64,000 bases of DNA, taken from assembly GCA_902168205.1 (NCBI GenBank), contig CABHOK010000003.1, positions 1,798,001-1,862,000 of the forward strand, written 5' to 3'. How positions within the stretch are numbered: position 1 is the first letter of the stretch; the number at the start of each line of letters is the position of its first letter. The position numbers and the translations under genes were made by a program. A model generated the notes under the pieces. It saw only the letters and a list, made by a program, of their open reading frames with translations. It did not search any database and was not told where the DNA came from. Positions 19,141 to 29,316 of the stretch are shown one piece after another. This DNA is from an uncultured Chitinophaga sp. (GTDB taxonomy: Bacteria > Bacteroidota > Bacteroidia > Cytophagales > Cyclobacteriaceae).

Positions 19141-19620
19141 ATGACATCAAAATATATACTTGTAACAGGTAGTTTGATAATCCTGGTAGGGCTTGGTAGC
19201 GGACTAGTTTTTTTTCGATTGGATCAAGGGAAGAAGGGGTATGTTATCAATCAGGAAGTTTTTGAAGGCTTTCAGGGCAAGAAATCTCTCGAGATGAACC
19301 TTTTGCAAGTAAGGAAAAAACATAAGTATATACTTGATTCCCTTGCCAACAATATCGGTAATGATGGACCTGCAGCTCTTATTCAGGAATACGATCGAAC
19401 CGCACAGGAATTAGATTTGAAGGAGCGACAACTTTCCGAACGCTATACCGCTGATCTGTGGAAACAAATTAATGAATACATAAAGGCATACGGAGATGAA
19501 AATAATTACGACTTTATATTTGGTGCATCTGGAAACGGCAGCTTAATGTACGCCTCGGAATCAAAGAATATAACTCAAGATATAGTAAGCTATATAAATA
19601 AAAGATATGAACATGAATAA
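19141..19620 (+). CDS. OmpH/Skp-family periplasmic chaperone
   Basis: The 159-residue protein starts with a hydrophobic helix (residues 6-26) and continues with a highly charged helical stretch (about 45-120: QEYDRTAQELDLKERQLSE), a coiled-coil arm as in Skp. The C-terminal strand segment (ENNYDFIFGASGNGSLMYAS) is typical of OmpH-family proteins in this phylum. Skp holds unfolded outer-membrane proteins in the periplasm. Finding a copy inside this operon, away from the usual bamA-skp locus, suggests a dedicated chaperone for the barrel-like or Rhs proteins encoded beside it. It overlaps the next gene by 14 bp. Confidence 0.8.
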   Translation: MTSKYILVTGSLIILVGLGSGLVFFRLDQGKKGYVINQEVFEGFQGKKSLEMNLLQVRKKHKYILDSLANNIGNDGPAALIQEYDRTAQELDLKERQLSERYTADLWKQINEYIKAYGDENNYDFIFGASGNGSLMYASESKNITQDIVSYINKRYEHE

Positions 19621-20191
19621 AAGATTGTGTTTATGCATGTTTATCTTATTAGGCATATCATGCTCTGGCAAGCTTGATAGGTCAGAATTTATAGAGTGGA
19701 TAAGGGATCCAAAAAATGGTTTGCATGTACAGAAGCAATCAGGAGATTACTGGCTTGACGTGCAATATCAACCCGCTAGCTATATGGTGCTGCAACGTAA
19801 TGCTGCTATAGGAAAGGAAGAGTTTGCAAAGGAAATTGAAAAAAATGAGAACCTGCAATACTATCTACTTAAGATAGGAGTGCTGCATCAGAATATCGAC
19901 TTCCTAAGCTATCAGGTACAAAGTCTGGCTGAAAAACAACAGAAATTATATTACTACTCTTACTCTTTTCAAAATGATATACAATTAGAAGATGCTGGTG
20001 AGTTGCTGCCCTGTGTTTTGTATCATTTTGAGCGTTCTTCGGCTGTAAAAGGGAGCCGGACATTTGTATTGGCCTTTGAAAATAAACACCGTGAATCAGT
20101 AGAGGCTAAATTGATAATTAACTCCTCCTCCTTGAGTTCATTGCCTATCAAAATTAAAATTTCAAAAGATACACCTGCGCTTAATATATGA
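19607..20191 (+). CDS. Small lipoprotein, function unknown
   Basis: The 194-residue product carries a lipoprotein signal ending LGISC (Cys19 from the first Met; a second Met at residue 3 is an alternative start). The mature part begins SGKLDRSEFIEWIRDPKNGL and is mixed alpha/beta without a family I know. It overlaps the OmpH-like gene by 14 bp and the 1619-aa gene by 4 bp (ATGA), indicating translational coupling. It is probably an outer- or inner-membrane-tethered part of the same export apparatus. Confidence 0.7.
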   Translation: MNMNKRLCLCMFILLGISCSGKLDRSEFIEWIRDPKNGLHVQKQSGDYWLDVQYQPASYMVLQRNAAIGKEEFAKEIEKNENLQYYLLKIGVLHQNIDFLSYQVQSLAEKQQKLYYYSYSFQNDIQLEDAGELLPCVLYHFERSSAVKGSRTFVLAFENKHRESVEAKLIINSSSLSSLPIKIKISKDTPALNI

Positions 20192-23100
20192 TTCGTTTTT
20201 TTAACCGCTATCGTAAAATAATAACTTCTTGTTTTATTCTACTCCATTGTAGTCAAATATTTGGAAGTTATACGGTTTATGCATTAACAAGTGGCCCATC
20301 ACAACCTGAGTTACAGGCATTTCAGCCAGCAGGAACGACTGATATGGTTGATCTCTTCACGGGTGATTTTAGTTATAATATTCCTCTCTTTGAATTGCCA
20401 GGACCTAACGGTGGATATCCGTTTAACTTGTCTTACCAAGCTGGAGCAGGGATGGACCAGGAGGCAAGTTGGGTAGGGTTAAACTGGAGCTTAAATCCCG
20501 GGACCATCAATCGTCAGATGCGAGGACTACCCGATGAGTTTAAAGGTGATGATATATATACCAAGTCATCAATTGCCCCCAGTGTTACAATCGGTTTAGG
20601 TACAGGTAGCGCTGTGGAATTGTTTGGAGGTGCCCTTGATCTTAGTCTTGGGTTTAGTGTTTATCGCAATAACTATAGTGGCATGGGATATTCGATTGAT
20701 ACGTCTATCGGTTATGGGTCTGCAGTTGGATCATCTATGACTGCGGGTGTTGGACTAAATCTGAAACTGGATTCTAAAGAGGGGATAAGCGTGTCTCCTT
20801 CCTTGGGTCTTGGAAGTAGGTACACAGGAACAGTGGGAGCTGGTGCAGATTATAATTCTAAAGATGGATTATCCTCTTTAACATTTTCGTACAGCACAGC
20901 AGGGCATAGGAGTCGGGAGGCCGTGATCTTTAAGAATAAAGATATTCCGGGACAATATCATGTGAGTAGTAAGGCAAAGCGCGACATGAGTGGGTCGGCA
21001 ACTTTGAATTTTGCGTCAGCTGGATATACACCACAGATAAGTTTGCCTATGAGAACGCTTAATTTATCAACTACATTTAAGATTGGTGCTTCCTGGTGGG
21101 GAGTATCACCTATGTGGTATGTTACTGGCTTTTATGCAGAGCAGCATTTAAAGAACGATAAGAAACGCGTTCGGTCTGGTGCTTATGGCTATTTCAATTA
21201 TCAAGAGTCAAAAGATGGAACTGATTTACTTGACTTTAACCGTGAGAAAGACGGAATGGTAACAAAAGAATCTCCTAACCTAGCTATACCGTCACTTACT
21301 TATGATATATACTCCGTTACAGGACAAGGAATATCTACCATGTATCGTCCGATGCGAAATGATATCGGAATTGTCCATGATCAACAGGTTGAGTCGACTT
21401 CACAAGCTGCCAGTGCTGGTGTGGATGTTGGTATACCGTCTCACGTAGGTCTTAATCTCACCTATAACCATTCAAAATCAATTTCGGGGCAATGGGTAGA
21501 TAAAAATGAGGTAAGAGCAAAAGTAGGTTTTCAGGATCATACAAAAAATGATCTATATGAACCTTGGTATTTTAAGGCACATGGCGAACCTGCACCACAA
21601 GATAATGCAGCTTTAATGGCGATAGGTAACACAGACGCGGTGAGAATCGCGTTGAAAGACGGCCGAGAAGATCCATCTGCTGATGATCGGCTGGAGAATA
21701 ATAATAAAAGTATAGATATTCCGTCTTCTTCGGGCTACAATAAAGATCGTAAGTATAGAACCCAGGTTATACAACCAATAACGAATGAGCAATTGCTGGG
21801 TGCTTCTGCCAACGAAATGCTACCATTGTTTAAGGTTAAGTATGACAGCGCTGGATCTGAAATAGATTATAAACGGAGTTCCTTACCATCTCACCACACC
21901 GCTGGCTTCACCGCGTTAACTCCTGAAGGACTTCGATACAACTATGGGATACCTGCCTATAATTTAAGTCAGGAAGAGATTGCGTTCAGTGCGAGAAAAG
22001 AACAGGGAGATCCCAGCCGTGTAAAAGTAAAGGGGAACGGTAAAGGCGATCCTACCTATGAATACTCTGATACAGACAAATATCTAAGACGTGTGGAGAT
22101 GCCTAAATATGCTCACTCATATTTGTTAACATCTATAGTGGGACCTGATTATGTAGATGTTTCCGGAGATGGTGTTACTTCAGATGATTTGGGATATTGG
22201 GTGAAGTTTACGTACAGGAAAACTACTACGAAAGCAGAACCATATCAATGGAGAGAACCATTTGCAAAGGCTCATTTGCAGGAGGGGTATAAAACAGATC
22301 CACGGGATGATAAGGGAAGTTTTATCTATGGGCAAAAGGAGTTGTGGTACTTGGTTAAAGCGGAAACAAAATCGCACATAGCCACCTTTAGTCTTGACGA
22401 ACGTAAAGATGGTAAAGGTGTTAACAGAAAACTACAAGATACAAACGAAGTTGGGAAAGCAGTTTGCGCATTGAAGGAGATAAAACTTTTTACCAGGGCT
22501 GGCGGGGAAGCTTACCCCATTAAAGTTGTAAAATTCAAATATAATTATTCGCTGTGTCAGAACGTTTTTAACAATTCATCGAGTATTGCCGTAGAAAGTG
22601 GGAAGCTTACGCTTAAAGAACTGTGGTTTGAATATGGCGCAAGCAGCCGGGGAAGTTTAAACCCTTATGTTTTTGATTACCATGAGACGGTACCGGAAGA
22701 GAATCCTTCGTATAGCCTCTATGCCTACGATCGTTGGGGAAATTATAAGCCATTTGCGACCAGTGATCAGAATATTGACTTCCCCTATTCCGAACAAGAT
22801 CCAGCGAAAGAAGCTGAAATAAACCGAAATGCGGCAGTTTGGAGCCTAAAAGAGATAACACTACCCTCGGGAGGTAAAGTAAAAATCGACTACGAGTCGG
22901 ATGATTATGGTTATGTGCAGCACAAACCAGCCATGCAAATGATGGGTATTGTTGATAATGGGAATCCATCAGACGCCAAAATTGAATTGAATGACTCTGA
23001 CCTGAAAGTAAAATTTAAGCTTGAGACACCTATAGAAGGTGTGCTGACACCGGCACAGCAGCGTGAAATTGTTATGAAATACCTTGATCAGAAACGTGGA

Positions 23101-25047
23101 CAGGTATATTTCAAAATGAAGATGAATCTTCGAAGTAAAGGAGAAGGATTCTATGAATTTGTTTCCGGATATGCTGATATAGATTTTTCAAAAACAGATA
23201 GTATCAAGCTTGAAAAGGCTGGTGCAAAATATACCTATGGTATGTTCATGCTAAAGGCAGAAAGTGGACGACATCCTTTTTCACTTCGTGCATGGCAACA
23301 TTTACGGATGAATCAACCTGATCTGATGAATTCGGGGAAACGATTACAGGCAACCAATAGTACAAGTGAGCGGGTTGATCAGATTAAGTCACTAGGGAAT
23401 ATATTCACGCACATCCGGCAAATGTTCCAAGGCTTCTATGATTATTGTAGCAGTAAAGGATGGGGAAGAGAAGTGGAAGTTGGAAAGTCATGGATCCGAT
23501 TGCAATCTCCTGATAAGAAAAAATATGGAGGTGGATTACGTGTAAGACAGGTTACCATGACAGACGAATGGGCACATGATGATGAAGGAGTGTATGGCCA
23601 AATCTATGAATATACTATAGATGAGGATGGCGAAAGTATAAGCAGTGGCGTGGCTGCTTATGAGCCAATGGTAGGCGGTGATGAAAATGCCCTGCGCTAT
23701 GCGAAGAAGTATACCCAGTCCGTTCCGCTCCGGTCGGCAAATAATCTGTTCTTTGAATATCCTATAAACGAGAGTTACTATCCAGGGCCACAGGTAGGGT
23801 ACCGCAAGGTAACTGTTACCAGTCTTGCCGGAGCAAGTTTAGCGGGGAAGAAAATTCTCGCGTCTGCTGATAATATATATCCGAAGGGAAGCAATGTTAG
23901 CTACGGAACATCTGGTATAACAGTTCATGAGTTTTATACAGCCAAGGAATTTCCTGTGATTACCGAAGAAACAGAGAAGGCTAACAAAAATTTCAATATG
24001 GCTTTTACCATTCCTTTTGTTGGTGCAGTCTCAATGTCGAAGCTCTCTACAAGTCAGGGGTATAGTATTGTAACAAATGATATGCACGGCCGCCCATATA
24101 AAGTGAGTAATTATCGTCAAGATAAAACCGGTAAAGCAGAAGATACTCCGATCTCCTGGGTTAAGTATAATTATGCAATTGACTCAACTTTCTATCAACA
24201 AGAGAAAATATCTACTCTTAATAACTTATTTATTGATAACCAGGATGGGACCTTGCGACTAGCTACTGCAGCAGAAATTAATAACGGTAATGTTCCCAAG
24301 ATATCAATAGGTCAGGAGAATGAGTTTTTTATTGATATGCGTCAATTTGAAGACATTACACTTGGAGGCGGGCTTAACTATAATATTGACGCTATATATC
24401 TTTTGTTTGGTGTCATACCTGTTCCTACTGCATGGCCTAATATCAGTAGCAGTTTCAAGCAACTTCGAACCGCGGTTACCAATAAGGTGATTTTTAAATC
24501 AGGCGTGCTGGTAAGCACGGAAGCATATGATGGAGGATCCACTATCCTTACTCAAAACAGGAAATGGGATAAAAAGACAGGAGCTACTGTCTTAACGGAA
24601 GTTAACAACAACTTTGATGCGCCCGTTTATAGTTACTCCATATTGGCTCATAATCAATATGCAGGGATGGGAGCAGCTTACCAAAATATAGGACTTAAGT
24701 TCGATATAACTGGAGTAAGTAGTCTCCCATATCATGATAACTATTATGAATTTAATGCTGCGTTAATAGACAAACTTTATCCGGGGGACGAAATCCTTCT
24801 TTACCATAGCGGAAGCGGGTTTACAAAACCTGTTGCCAAAGTAACATTTACAGGAAATGAAGATGGTGACAGATTCTTGTACTCTGAGACCGTGTTAAAT
24901 GAAACTTCTTACGATGCCATGATTACACGGTCCGGATATCGAAATCAGCTGAGTGTGTCTGCAGGAAGTATAACGGCACTTCAGGACCCGTCTTTGCCAG
25001 GCTCGATAAAAACCTACACGAAACAAATCACACTTCCCAAGGAATAA
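20188..25047 (+). CDS. Giant secreted Rhs/SpvB-like protein (1619 aa)
   Basis: A signal segment (residues 8-30) precedes a conserved block (about 45-110) containing VDLFTGDFSYNIPLFELPG and WVGLNWSLNPGTINR, characteristic of the large first component of Bacteroidota Rhs loci. The rest is long, beta-rich and Tyr/Gly-rich, with YD-like strand pairs but no full Rhs core motif at the end. It ends without a sorting domain (QITLPKE). In related loci this gene precedes a companion protein and an Rhs-core protein, the same order as here. It probably forms part of a shell or surface structure with the 2592-aa protein. It starts by ATGA overlap with the lipoprotein gene. Confidence 0.8.
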   Translation: MIRFFNRYRKIITSCFILLHCSQIFGSYTVYALTSGPSQPELQAFQPAGTTDMVDLFTGDFSYNIPLFELPGPNGGYPFNLSYQAGAGMDQEASWVGLNWSLNPGTINRQMRGLPDEFKGDDIYTKSSIAPSVTIGLGTGSAVELFGGALDLSLGFSVYRNNYSGMGYSIDTSIGYGSAVGSSMTAGVGLNLKLDSKEGISVSPSLGLGSRYTGTVGAGADYNSKDGLSSLTFSYSTAGHRSREAVIFKNKDIPGQYHVSSKAKRDMSGSATLNFASAGYTPQISLPMRTLNLSTTFKIGASWWGVSPMWYVTGFYAEQHLKNDKKRVRSGAYGYFNYQESKDGTDLLDFNREKDGMVTKESPNLAIPSLTYDIYSVTGQGISTMYRPMRNDIGIVHDQQVESTSQAASAGVDVGIPSHVGLNLTYNHSKSISGQWVDKNEVRAKVGFQDHTKNDLYEPWYFKAHGEPAPQDNAALMAIGNTDAVRIALKDGREDPSADDRLENNNKSIDIPSSSGYNKDRKYRTQVIQPITNEQLLGASANEMLPLFKVKYDSAGSEIDYKRSSLPSHHTAGFTALTPEGLRYNYGIPAYNLSQEEIAFSARKEQGDPSRVKVKGNGKGDPTYEYSDTDKYLRRVEMPKYAHSYLLTSIVGPDYVDVSGDGVTSDDLGYWVKFTYRKTTTKAEPYQWREPFAKAHLQEGYKTDPRDDKGSFIYGQKELWYLVKAETKSHIATFSLDERKDGKGVNRKLQDTNEVGKAVCALKEIKLFTRAGGEAYPIKVVKFKYNYSLCQNVFNNSSSIAVESGKLTLKELWFEYGASSRGSLNPYVFDYHETVPEENPSYSLYAYDRWGNYKPFATSDQNIDFPYSEQDPAKEAEINRNAAVWSLKEITLPSGGKVKIDYESDDYGYVQHKPAMQMMGIVDNGNPSDAKIELNDSDLKVKFKLETPIEGVLTPAQQREIVMKYLDQKRGQVYFKMKMNLRSKGEGFYEFVSGYADIDFSKTDSIKLEKAGAKYTYGMFMLKAESGRHPFSLRAWQHLRMNQPDLMNSGKRLQATNSTSERVDQIKSLGNIFTHIRQMFQGFYDYCSSKGWGREVEVGKSWIRLQSPDKKKYGGGLRVRQVTMTDEWAHDDEGVYGQIYEYTIDEDGESISSGVAAYEPMVGGDENALRYAKKYTQSVPLRSANNLFFEYPINESYYPGPQVGYRKVTVTSLAGASLAGKKILASADNIYPKGSNVSYGTSGITVHEFYTAKEFPVITEETEKANKNFNMAFTIPFVGAVSMSKLSTSQGYSIVTNDMHGRPYKVSNYRQDKTGKAEDTPISWVKYNYAIDSTFYQQEKISTLNNLFIDNQDGTLRLATAAEINNGNVPKISIGQENEFFIDMRQFEDITLGGGLNYNIDAIYLLFGVIPVPTAWPNISSSFKQLRTAVTNKVIFKSGVLVSTEAYDGGSTILTQNRKWDKKTGATVLTEVNNNFDAPVYSYSILAHNQYAGMGAAYQNIGLKFDITGVSSLPYHDNYYEFNAALIDKLYPGDEILLYHSGSGFTKPVAKVTFTGNEDGDRFLYSETVLNETSYDAMITRSGYRNQLSVSAGSITALQDPSLPGSIKTYTKQITLPKE

Positions 25048-25059
25048 GACTTAAACGTT

Positions 25060-28000
25060 ATGCGATTAAATATAGGAGAAAGAAGCGGTATATATATCAT
25101 GTTAGTGATATGTATGCTATTATCGGCCACAAGTAGTCTTTTTGCGCAGGGTGCTGTTGCAGATGCTAATGAGCGCGCTGTATTGATGGCTATATATACC
25201 AATAATGGAGGCTCTACATGGGGAGCTACACAAAATTGGAACTTGAGTAAAATCAATGGATATCCGGATTCCACATTAACAGGTGTTCAGGTGGAGAATG
25301 ATGATATAGTTGGTATGTCGTTAGCTGGGTTTGGTTTAACAGGAACTATGCCGTCAATGTTCGGTAATCTTTCTGAGTTGAGATCATTAGATATTAGTAA
25401 TAATAATTTTAACAACGCTTCTTTTCCGGTATGGCTTGGTGATCTTATTAAGCTTAATTCTCTCAATCTTCGGAATTGTCATTTTAAAGGTTCGCTTCCA
25501 ACATCCATTGGGCAGTTGGTGAATCTTAATGCCTTATACTTGGCAGCAAATGATCTCAGTGCAACGAATTCTATACCAAATACACTATCTAATTTAGATA
25601 ACCTTACTTATCTTGATTTACAACTTTGTTCATTGCAACCGGGGTCTGTTGATAATGGTTTAAGAGGGCTGTTAAGTCTTCAAAGTTTAGTTCTTAGCTC
25701 AAATCCATCGTTCCTAATGGGTGATGGCAGCTTCCCGGATAAACTTTCCAATCTTCCTACTCTCGCAAATTTATACTTACAGGGAGTTGGTGCCCTAACA
25801 TTTCCCTCATCTATTACCAATCTGATTAATCTCACGTTGATCGATCTTAGTTCCACTGCGGCTTACGCCAACACTGTGACATTGAGTTCTGCTATTGATC
25901 AACTTAAGCTTTGCACTTCATTAAAAACATTATTAATCAGAAACTCCAGTATAACGACTTTGCCTAGTGACTTTGATGAACTGGCGGTTGAGACACTTAA
26001 CATATCGGGCAATCCACTTTCTCCTGTTGGGTGCGAAGTATTAGGTGGCATGCCGGAGTTGAAGAACCTGTATATTGAATTCTGCTCACTTCAGAATTTA
26101 CCCGCAACACTGCCTGACATACAGACATTGGAACGTCTGTATGCATCTAACAATAATTTATACCCTGTGCCTCAATTAATCAAGGATATACCGGATTTGA
26201 AGGAATTACAGCTGATGAACAATGGAATAGAGGAGCTTGGGGCTTGGTTCGGTTCTGGTAACATGGGGTCAATTGAAATACTGAAGCTTGATAATAACTC
26301 GCTAGAGTCTTTACCTGATAACATTTGCCTACTAAGTAGTCTTAAGCAATTAAGCATCACGCATAACGAACTTAATGGTATCTGGCCTGCCTGCTTTTCC
26401 AATCTAACGACCGTTCAAAGATTACATCTCAGCTATAATAATATTTCGGTACTACCCGATCTAAGCGGGTGGGGGGCTTTAGCGATTATAGATGTAGACC
26501 ATAACCTTCTAAAAGGTAAAGTCCCATCATTCCTTACCGACTCATCCAGCGTGAAGAGTTCAGTCAATATAGGTTATAATAAATACAACGCTGTTCCAAC
26601 TGGAGGCTATAATAATGCCACAGTAGTTGCCCTGAACAATCATTTTACCTTTGAAGATTTGCTTCATCTTAAACCTACAAGCGGTGGTTATGCCTATGCT
26701 CCGCAGGATACAATAGTTGATTTAGTACGGGAAGCAAGAACGTATCTGACGACAGCTACCCTTGTAGCACACGTTGATACTGCAGCGGCATTGAATTGTA
26801 AATTCCAGTGGTTTAAATATATCAATGGCGTTAATGATAGTGTGATGAATGTACCTTCTCACGGAGCGAAGAAGTTTACTTTCAACCTGAAGGCATCGGA
26901 TCAAGGTGCCCGCTATTACTATAAAATTACTAACAATATACTGCCACAATTATCACTCAATAGCAAGCTTATCACAGTAGTTATAGTATGTGATGTAACT
27001 CCGTCAGCGGTAAACTTCTCTGCAAAGCGATATTTATGTGCAATGAATTTTGTTCCATCGGTTACATACCCAACCGGTTGCCGAACAAAGTCCTACAGTT
27101 GGTCATTTGGAGACAACACAGCCTCTATTGAGAAAAAACCTTTTCATGCCTATAATGCTGCAGGTAGCTATAATGTTTCAATGAAAATTATTTATACCTG
27201 CGGATTTTGTCTCCGTGACACAACTATAACAAAACCAGTACAATACAACCTCGCTGAAGATTTGCTGGTAGATTCGTTGATCACCGTGGGTACGGAAGTG
27301 AAGGCTGAGGTATTGTCGGCCTCCGCTGCTACGTTCTCGGATGTATGGCCTCTGCAATATCAGTCTGCCGTAGTGTCTCCGAATGGTTTTGTAAATGGTT
27401 CTGACGGAGTATGGCGAAATGATGGAACTTATGTTTATGACGTACCTCGGGGACACTCCGAATCGATAAACATTTCGAAAGATGGAACTTTTGACTTGGA
27501 ACAATTCAATTGGCAGCAATCTGAGATAGAGGCGATACCGAACTGGATTAAAGCGAATACCATGACAGAATATAGCCCGTATAGCTATGAGTTGGAGAAT
27601 CGTGATGTACTGGGTGTATATACCTCAGCTTTATATGATTATGGTGGGCATTTGCCTTCAGCCAACGGGGTGAATATGCGCAACCGCGAGATGGCTTTTA
27701 CAAGCTTTGAGTATTTGGATAATAGATCTTCAGGCAACTGGATTTTTGGGAATCAGCAGCTACCTCAGTACTATTTATACGAGATATATTCTGCGGTAGG
27801 ACACATCGCTATCGTAAAAGCAAGTTTGGCGCAGCTTAATGATGTTCAAAAAGTTGATGTTACCGCGCGCGGATTTTTAGGAATGCTTTATCCCGGCTAT
27901 TACAAGCGCACGCATTCAATACTTGACGATGAGATTGTTTGCATGCAGGAGTATCCTCAGAATCCCGAGTGGTCTATGATTGTGCTTCGCAAGGAACCAT

Positions 28001-28626
28001 ACGTTGGTCCGTGGCGAGGATGGATTAAAGTGAGAAATACCGTTACACCGGCGCTGAGTCCGGATATTGATAACACTTTTGGTCATACAGGAAGCAGTTC
28101 CTTAAAAATTACTTCACCAAAAACATTCAAGCAGAATCTGCTTCAGTTGGAAGGTGGCAAGTCGTATGTGATCAGTATGTGGGTATCCGTAAAAAATTTC
28201 CATCCGATGACACCCAAGCTGTCTGACCAGATAGGTGTGGAGCTGAATTTAAAAGATAAGAACGGGAACAATGTTCTGTCAAAAATATTCGAGCCCTCGG
28301 GAAGAATAATAGAAGGATGGCAGCAATTAAAGGGAACATTTACGTGTCCGGTAGATTTGCTTACACTGGAAATACAGTTTAAGCCAGGGAGCACTGGTTC
28401 AGCGTGGTATGATGATATACGATTGCATCCGGAAAAGGGAAACATGAAAGCATACGTGTATGATTTGAAAGATTACAGGCTGCGTGCGATTCTCGATGAA
28501 GAGAACTTTGCTTCACTCTTTTATTACGACCAGGAAGGGAATTTATATACCACTAAGAAAGAGACCGAGGCAGGTATAAAAACTATTTCTGAGAATGTGA
28601 CCTATATGGTTGAGAAAACAAACTGA
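25060..28626 (+). CDS. Secreted LRR-Ig-PKD protein with C-terminal carbohydrate-binding-like domain
   Basis: The 1188-residue protein has a signal peptide (LLSATSSLFAQ). An LRR cap and irregular leucine-rich repeats follow at about 45-520 (for example LRSLDISNNNF and LKELQLMNNGIEELG). An Ig-like segment is at about 545-640 (FQWFKYINGVNDS to YYYKITNNI), and a PKD domain at about 647-725 (SYSWSFGDNTASIEKKPFHA). A jelly-roll, carbohydrate-binding-like domain covers about 984-1126. The last 55 residues (KDYRLRAILDEENFASLFYY) are the conserved tail of the middle component of Bacteroidota Rhs loci. It likely mediates surface binding or completes the Rhs assembly. Confidence 0.85.
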   Translation: MRLNIGERSGIYIMLVICMLLSATSSLFAQGAVADANERAVLMAIYTNNGGSTWGATQNWNLSKINGYPDSTLTGVQVENDDIVGMSLAGFGLTGTMPSMFGNLSELRSLDISNNNFNNASFPVWLGDLIKLNSLNLRNCHFKGSLPTSIGQLVNLNALYLAANDLSATNSIPNTLSNLDNLTYLDLQLCSLQPGSVDNGLRGLLSLQSLVLSSNPSFLMGDGSFPDKLSNLPTLANLYLQGVGALTFPSSITNLINLTLIDLSSTAAYANTVTLSSAIDQLKLCTSLKTLLIRNSSITTLPSDFDELAVETLNISGNPLSPVGCEVLGGMPELKNLYIEFCSLQNLPATLPDIQTLERLYASNNNLYPVPQLIKDIPDLKELQLMNNGIEELGAWFGSGNMGSIEILKLDNNSLESLPDNICLLSSLKQLSITHNELNGIWPACFSNLTTVQRLHLSYNNISVLPDLSGWGALAIIDVDHNLLKGKVPSFLTDSSSVKSSVNIGYNKYNAVPTGGYNNATVVALNNHFTFEDLLHLKPTSGGYAYAPQDTIVDLVREARTYLTTATLVAHVDTAAALNCKFQWFKYINGVNDSVMNVPSHGAKKFTFNLKASDQGARYYYKITNNILPQLSLNSKLITVVIVCDVTPSAVNFSAKRYLCAMNFVPSVTYPTGCRTKSYSWSFGDNTASIEKKPFHAYNAAGSYNVSMKIIYTCGFCLRDTTITKPVQYNLAEDLLVDSLITVGTEVKAEVLSASAATFSDVWPLQYQSAVVSPNGFVNGSDGVWRNDGTYVYDVPRGHSESINISKDGTFDLEQFNWQQSEIEAIPNWIKANTMTEYSPYSYELENRDVLGVYTSALYDYGGHLPSANGVNMRNREMAFTSFEYLDNRSSGNWIFGNQQLPQYYLYEIYSAVGHIAIVKASLAQLNDVQKVDVTARGFLGMLYPGYYKRTHSILDDEIVCMQEYPQNPEWSMIVLRKEPYVGPWRGWIKVRNTVTPALSPDIDNTFGHTGSSSLKITSPKTFKQNLLQLEGGKSYVISMWVSVKNFHPMTPKLSDQIGVELNLKDKNGNNVLSKIFEPSGRIIEGWQQLKGTFTCPVDLLTLEIQFKPGSTGSAWYDDIRLHPEKGNMKAYVYDLKDYRLRAILDEENFASLFYYDQEGNLYTTKKETEAGIKTISENVTYMVEKTN

Positions 28627-28629
28627 TAG

Positions 28630-29307
28630 ATGAGGCATATTATCAAGATATATATAGTCATTCTTGTCAGCTGTCTATCATTTCAAAGTGATGGACAGGA
28701 GTATCGTAAGATTTTCTTGGAAATGAAAGCTAAATATGAGTCCATGGAGAGCTTTCATATTGTTATGCAGGTAATAGTAAATGAACAGACGTCGGCATCA
28801 CCGCTGTTTCAAGACAGAATTGACTTGAAAAAGGATGGAGTAAACTATCGCTACGAAATGAGAGCCAGTGACATGCTAATGAATGACCAATATGTTGTTA
28901 TGGTTGATAAGGGATCGCGGGAGATTATAGTTAGCAGACGAAGTATAGAAGCAGAGAAAGCTATTAGAGCCAATACACAATTTAATATTGATAGTCTCAT
29001 GTCGTTTTACGAAGAACCTAAGTATTTGGGAGAAGAGAATGGGAGTTATCATTACCAGCTAAGTCTGAAACGAGGTGCGGTTAAAACGATAAATCTGTAT
29101 ATAAACAAGCAGACTATTTTAATCAGCAAAATGAGGTATGTATATACGGAAGGGCAAGTAGCGTCGATAGTATTTGAAAAGTTTGATGCTGCACCAGATT
29201 TCACTACTGAGACATTTAATGAAAAGAATTACATAACTACCGTGAAGGGACAGCTAAAGCCTTCCGCAGTTTATCAACAATATAAAGTTATAGCAATAAC
29301 AGACTGA
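28630..29307 (+). CDS. LolA-like periplasmic lipoprotein-carrier-fold protein
   Basis: The 225-residue protein has a signal peptide (ending SFQSDGQ). Its mature part has the order of strands seen in LolA/LolB-fold proteins: an early helix (EMKAKYESMESFHIVMQV), strands YRYEMRASDMLMN and QYVVMVDKGSREIIVS, and a late strand pair before a C-terminal extension. The fold assignment is by pattern only. It sits 3 bp after the LRR-PKD gene and 9 bp before the Rhs gene. LolA-fold proteins carry acylated or hydrophobic cargo across the periplasm, so a dedicated carrier in this operon is a reasonable inference. Confidence 0.6.
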   Translation: MRHIIKIYIVILVSCLSFQSDGQEYRKIFLEMKAKYESMESFHIVMQVIVNEQTSASPLFQDRIDLKKDGVNYRYEMRASDMLMNDQYVVMVDKGSREIIVSRRSIEAEKAIRANTQFNIDSLMSFYEEPKYLGEENGSYHYQLSLKRGAVKTINLYINKQTILISKMRYVYTEGQVASIVFEKFDAAPDFTTETFNEKNYITTVKGQLKPSAVYQQYKVIAITD

Positions 29308-29316
29308 TTTCGAAGT

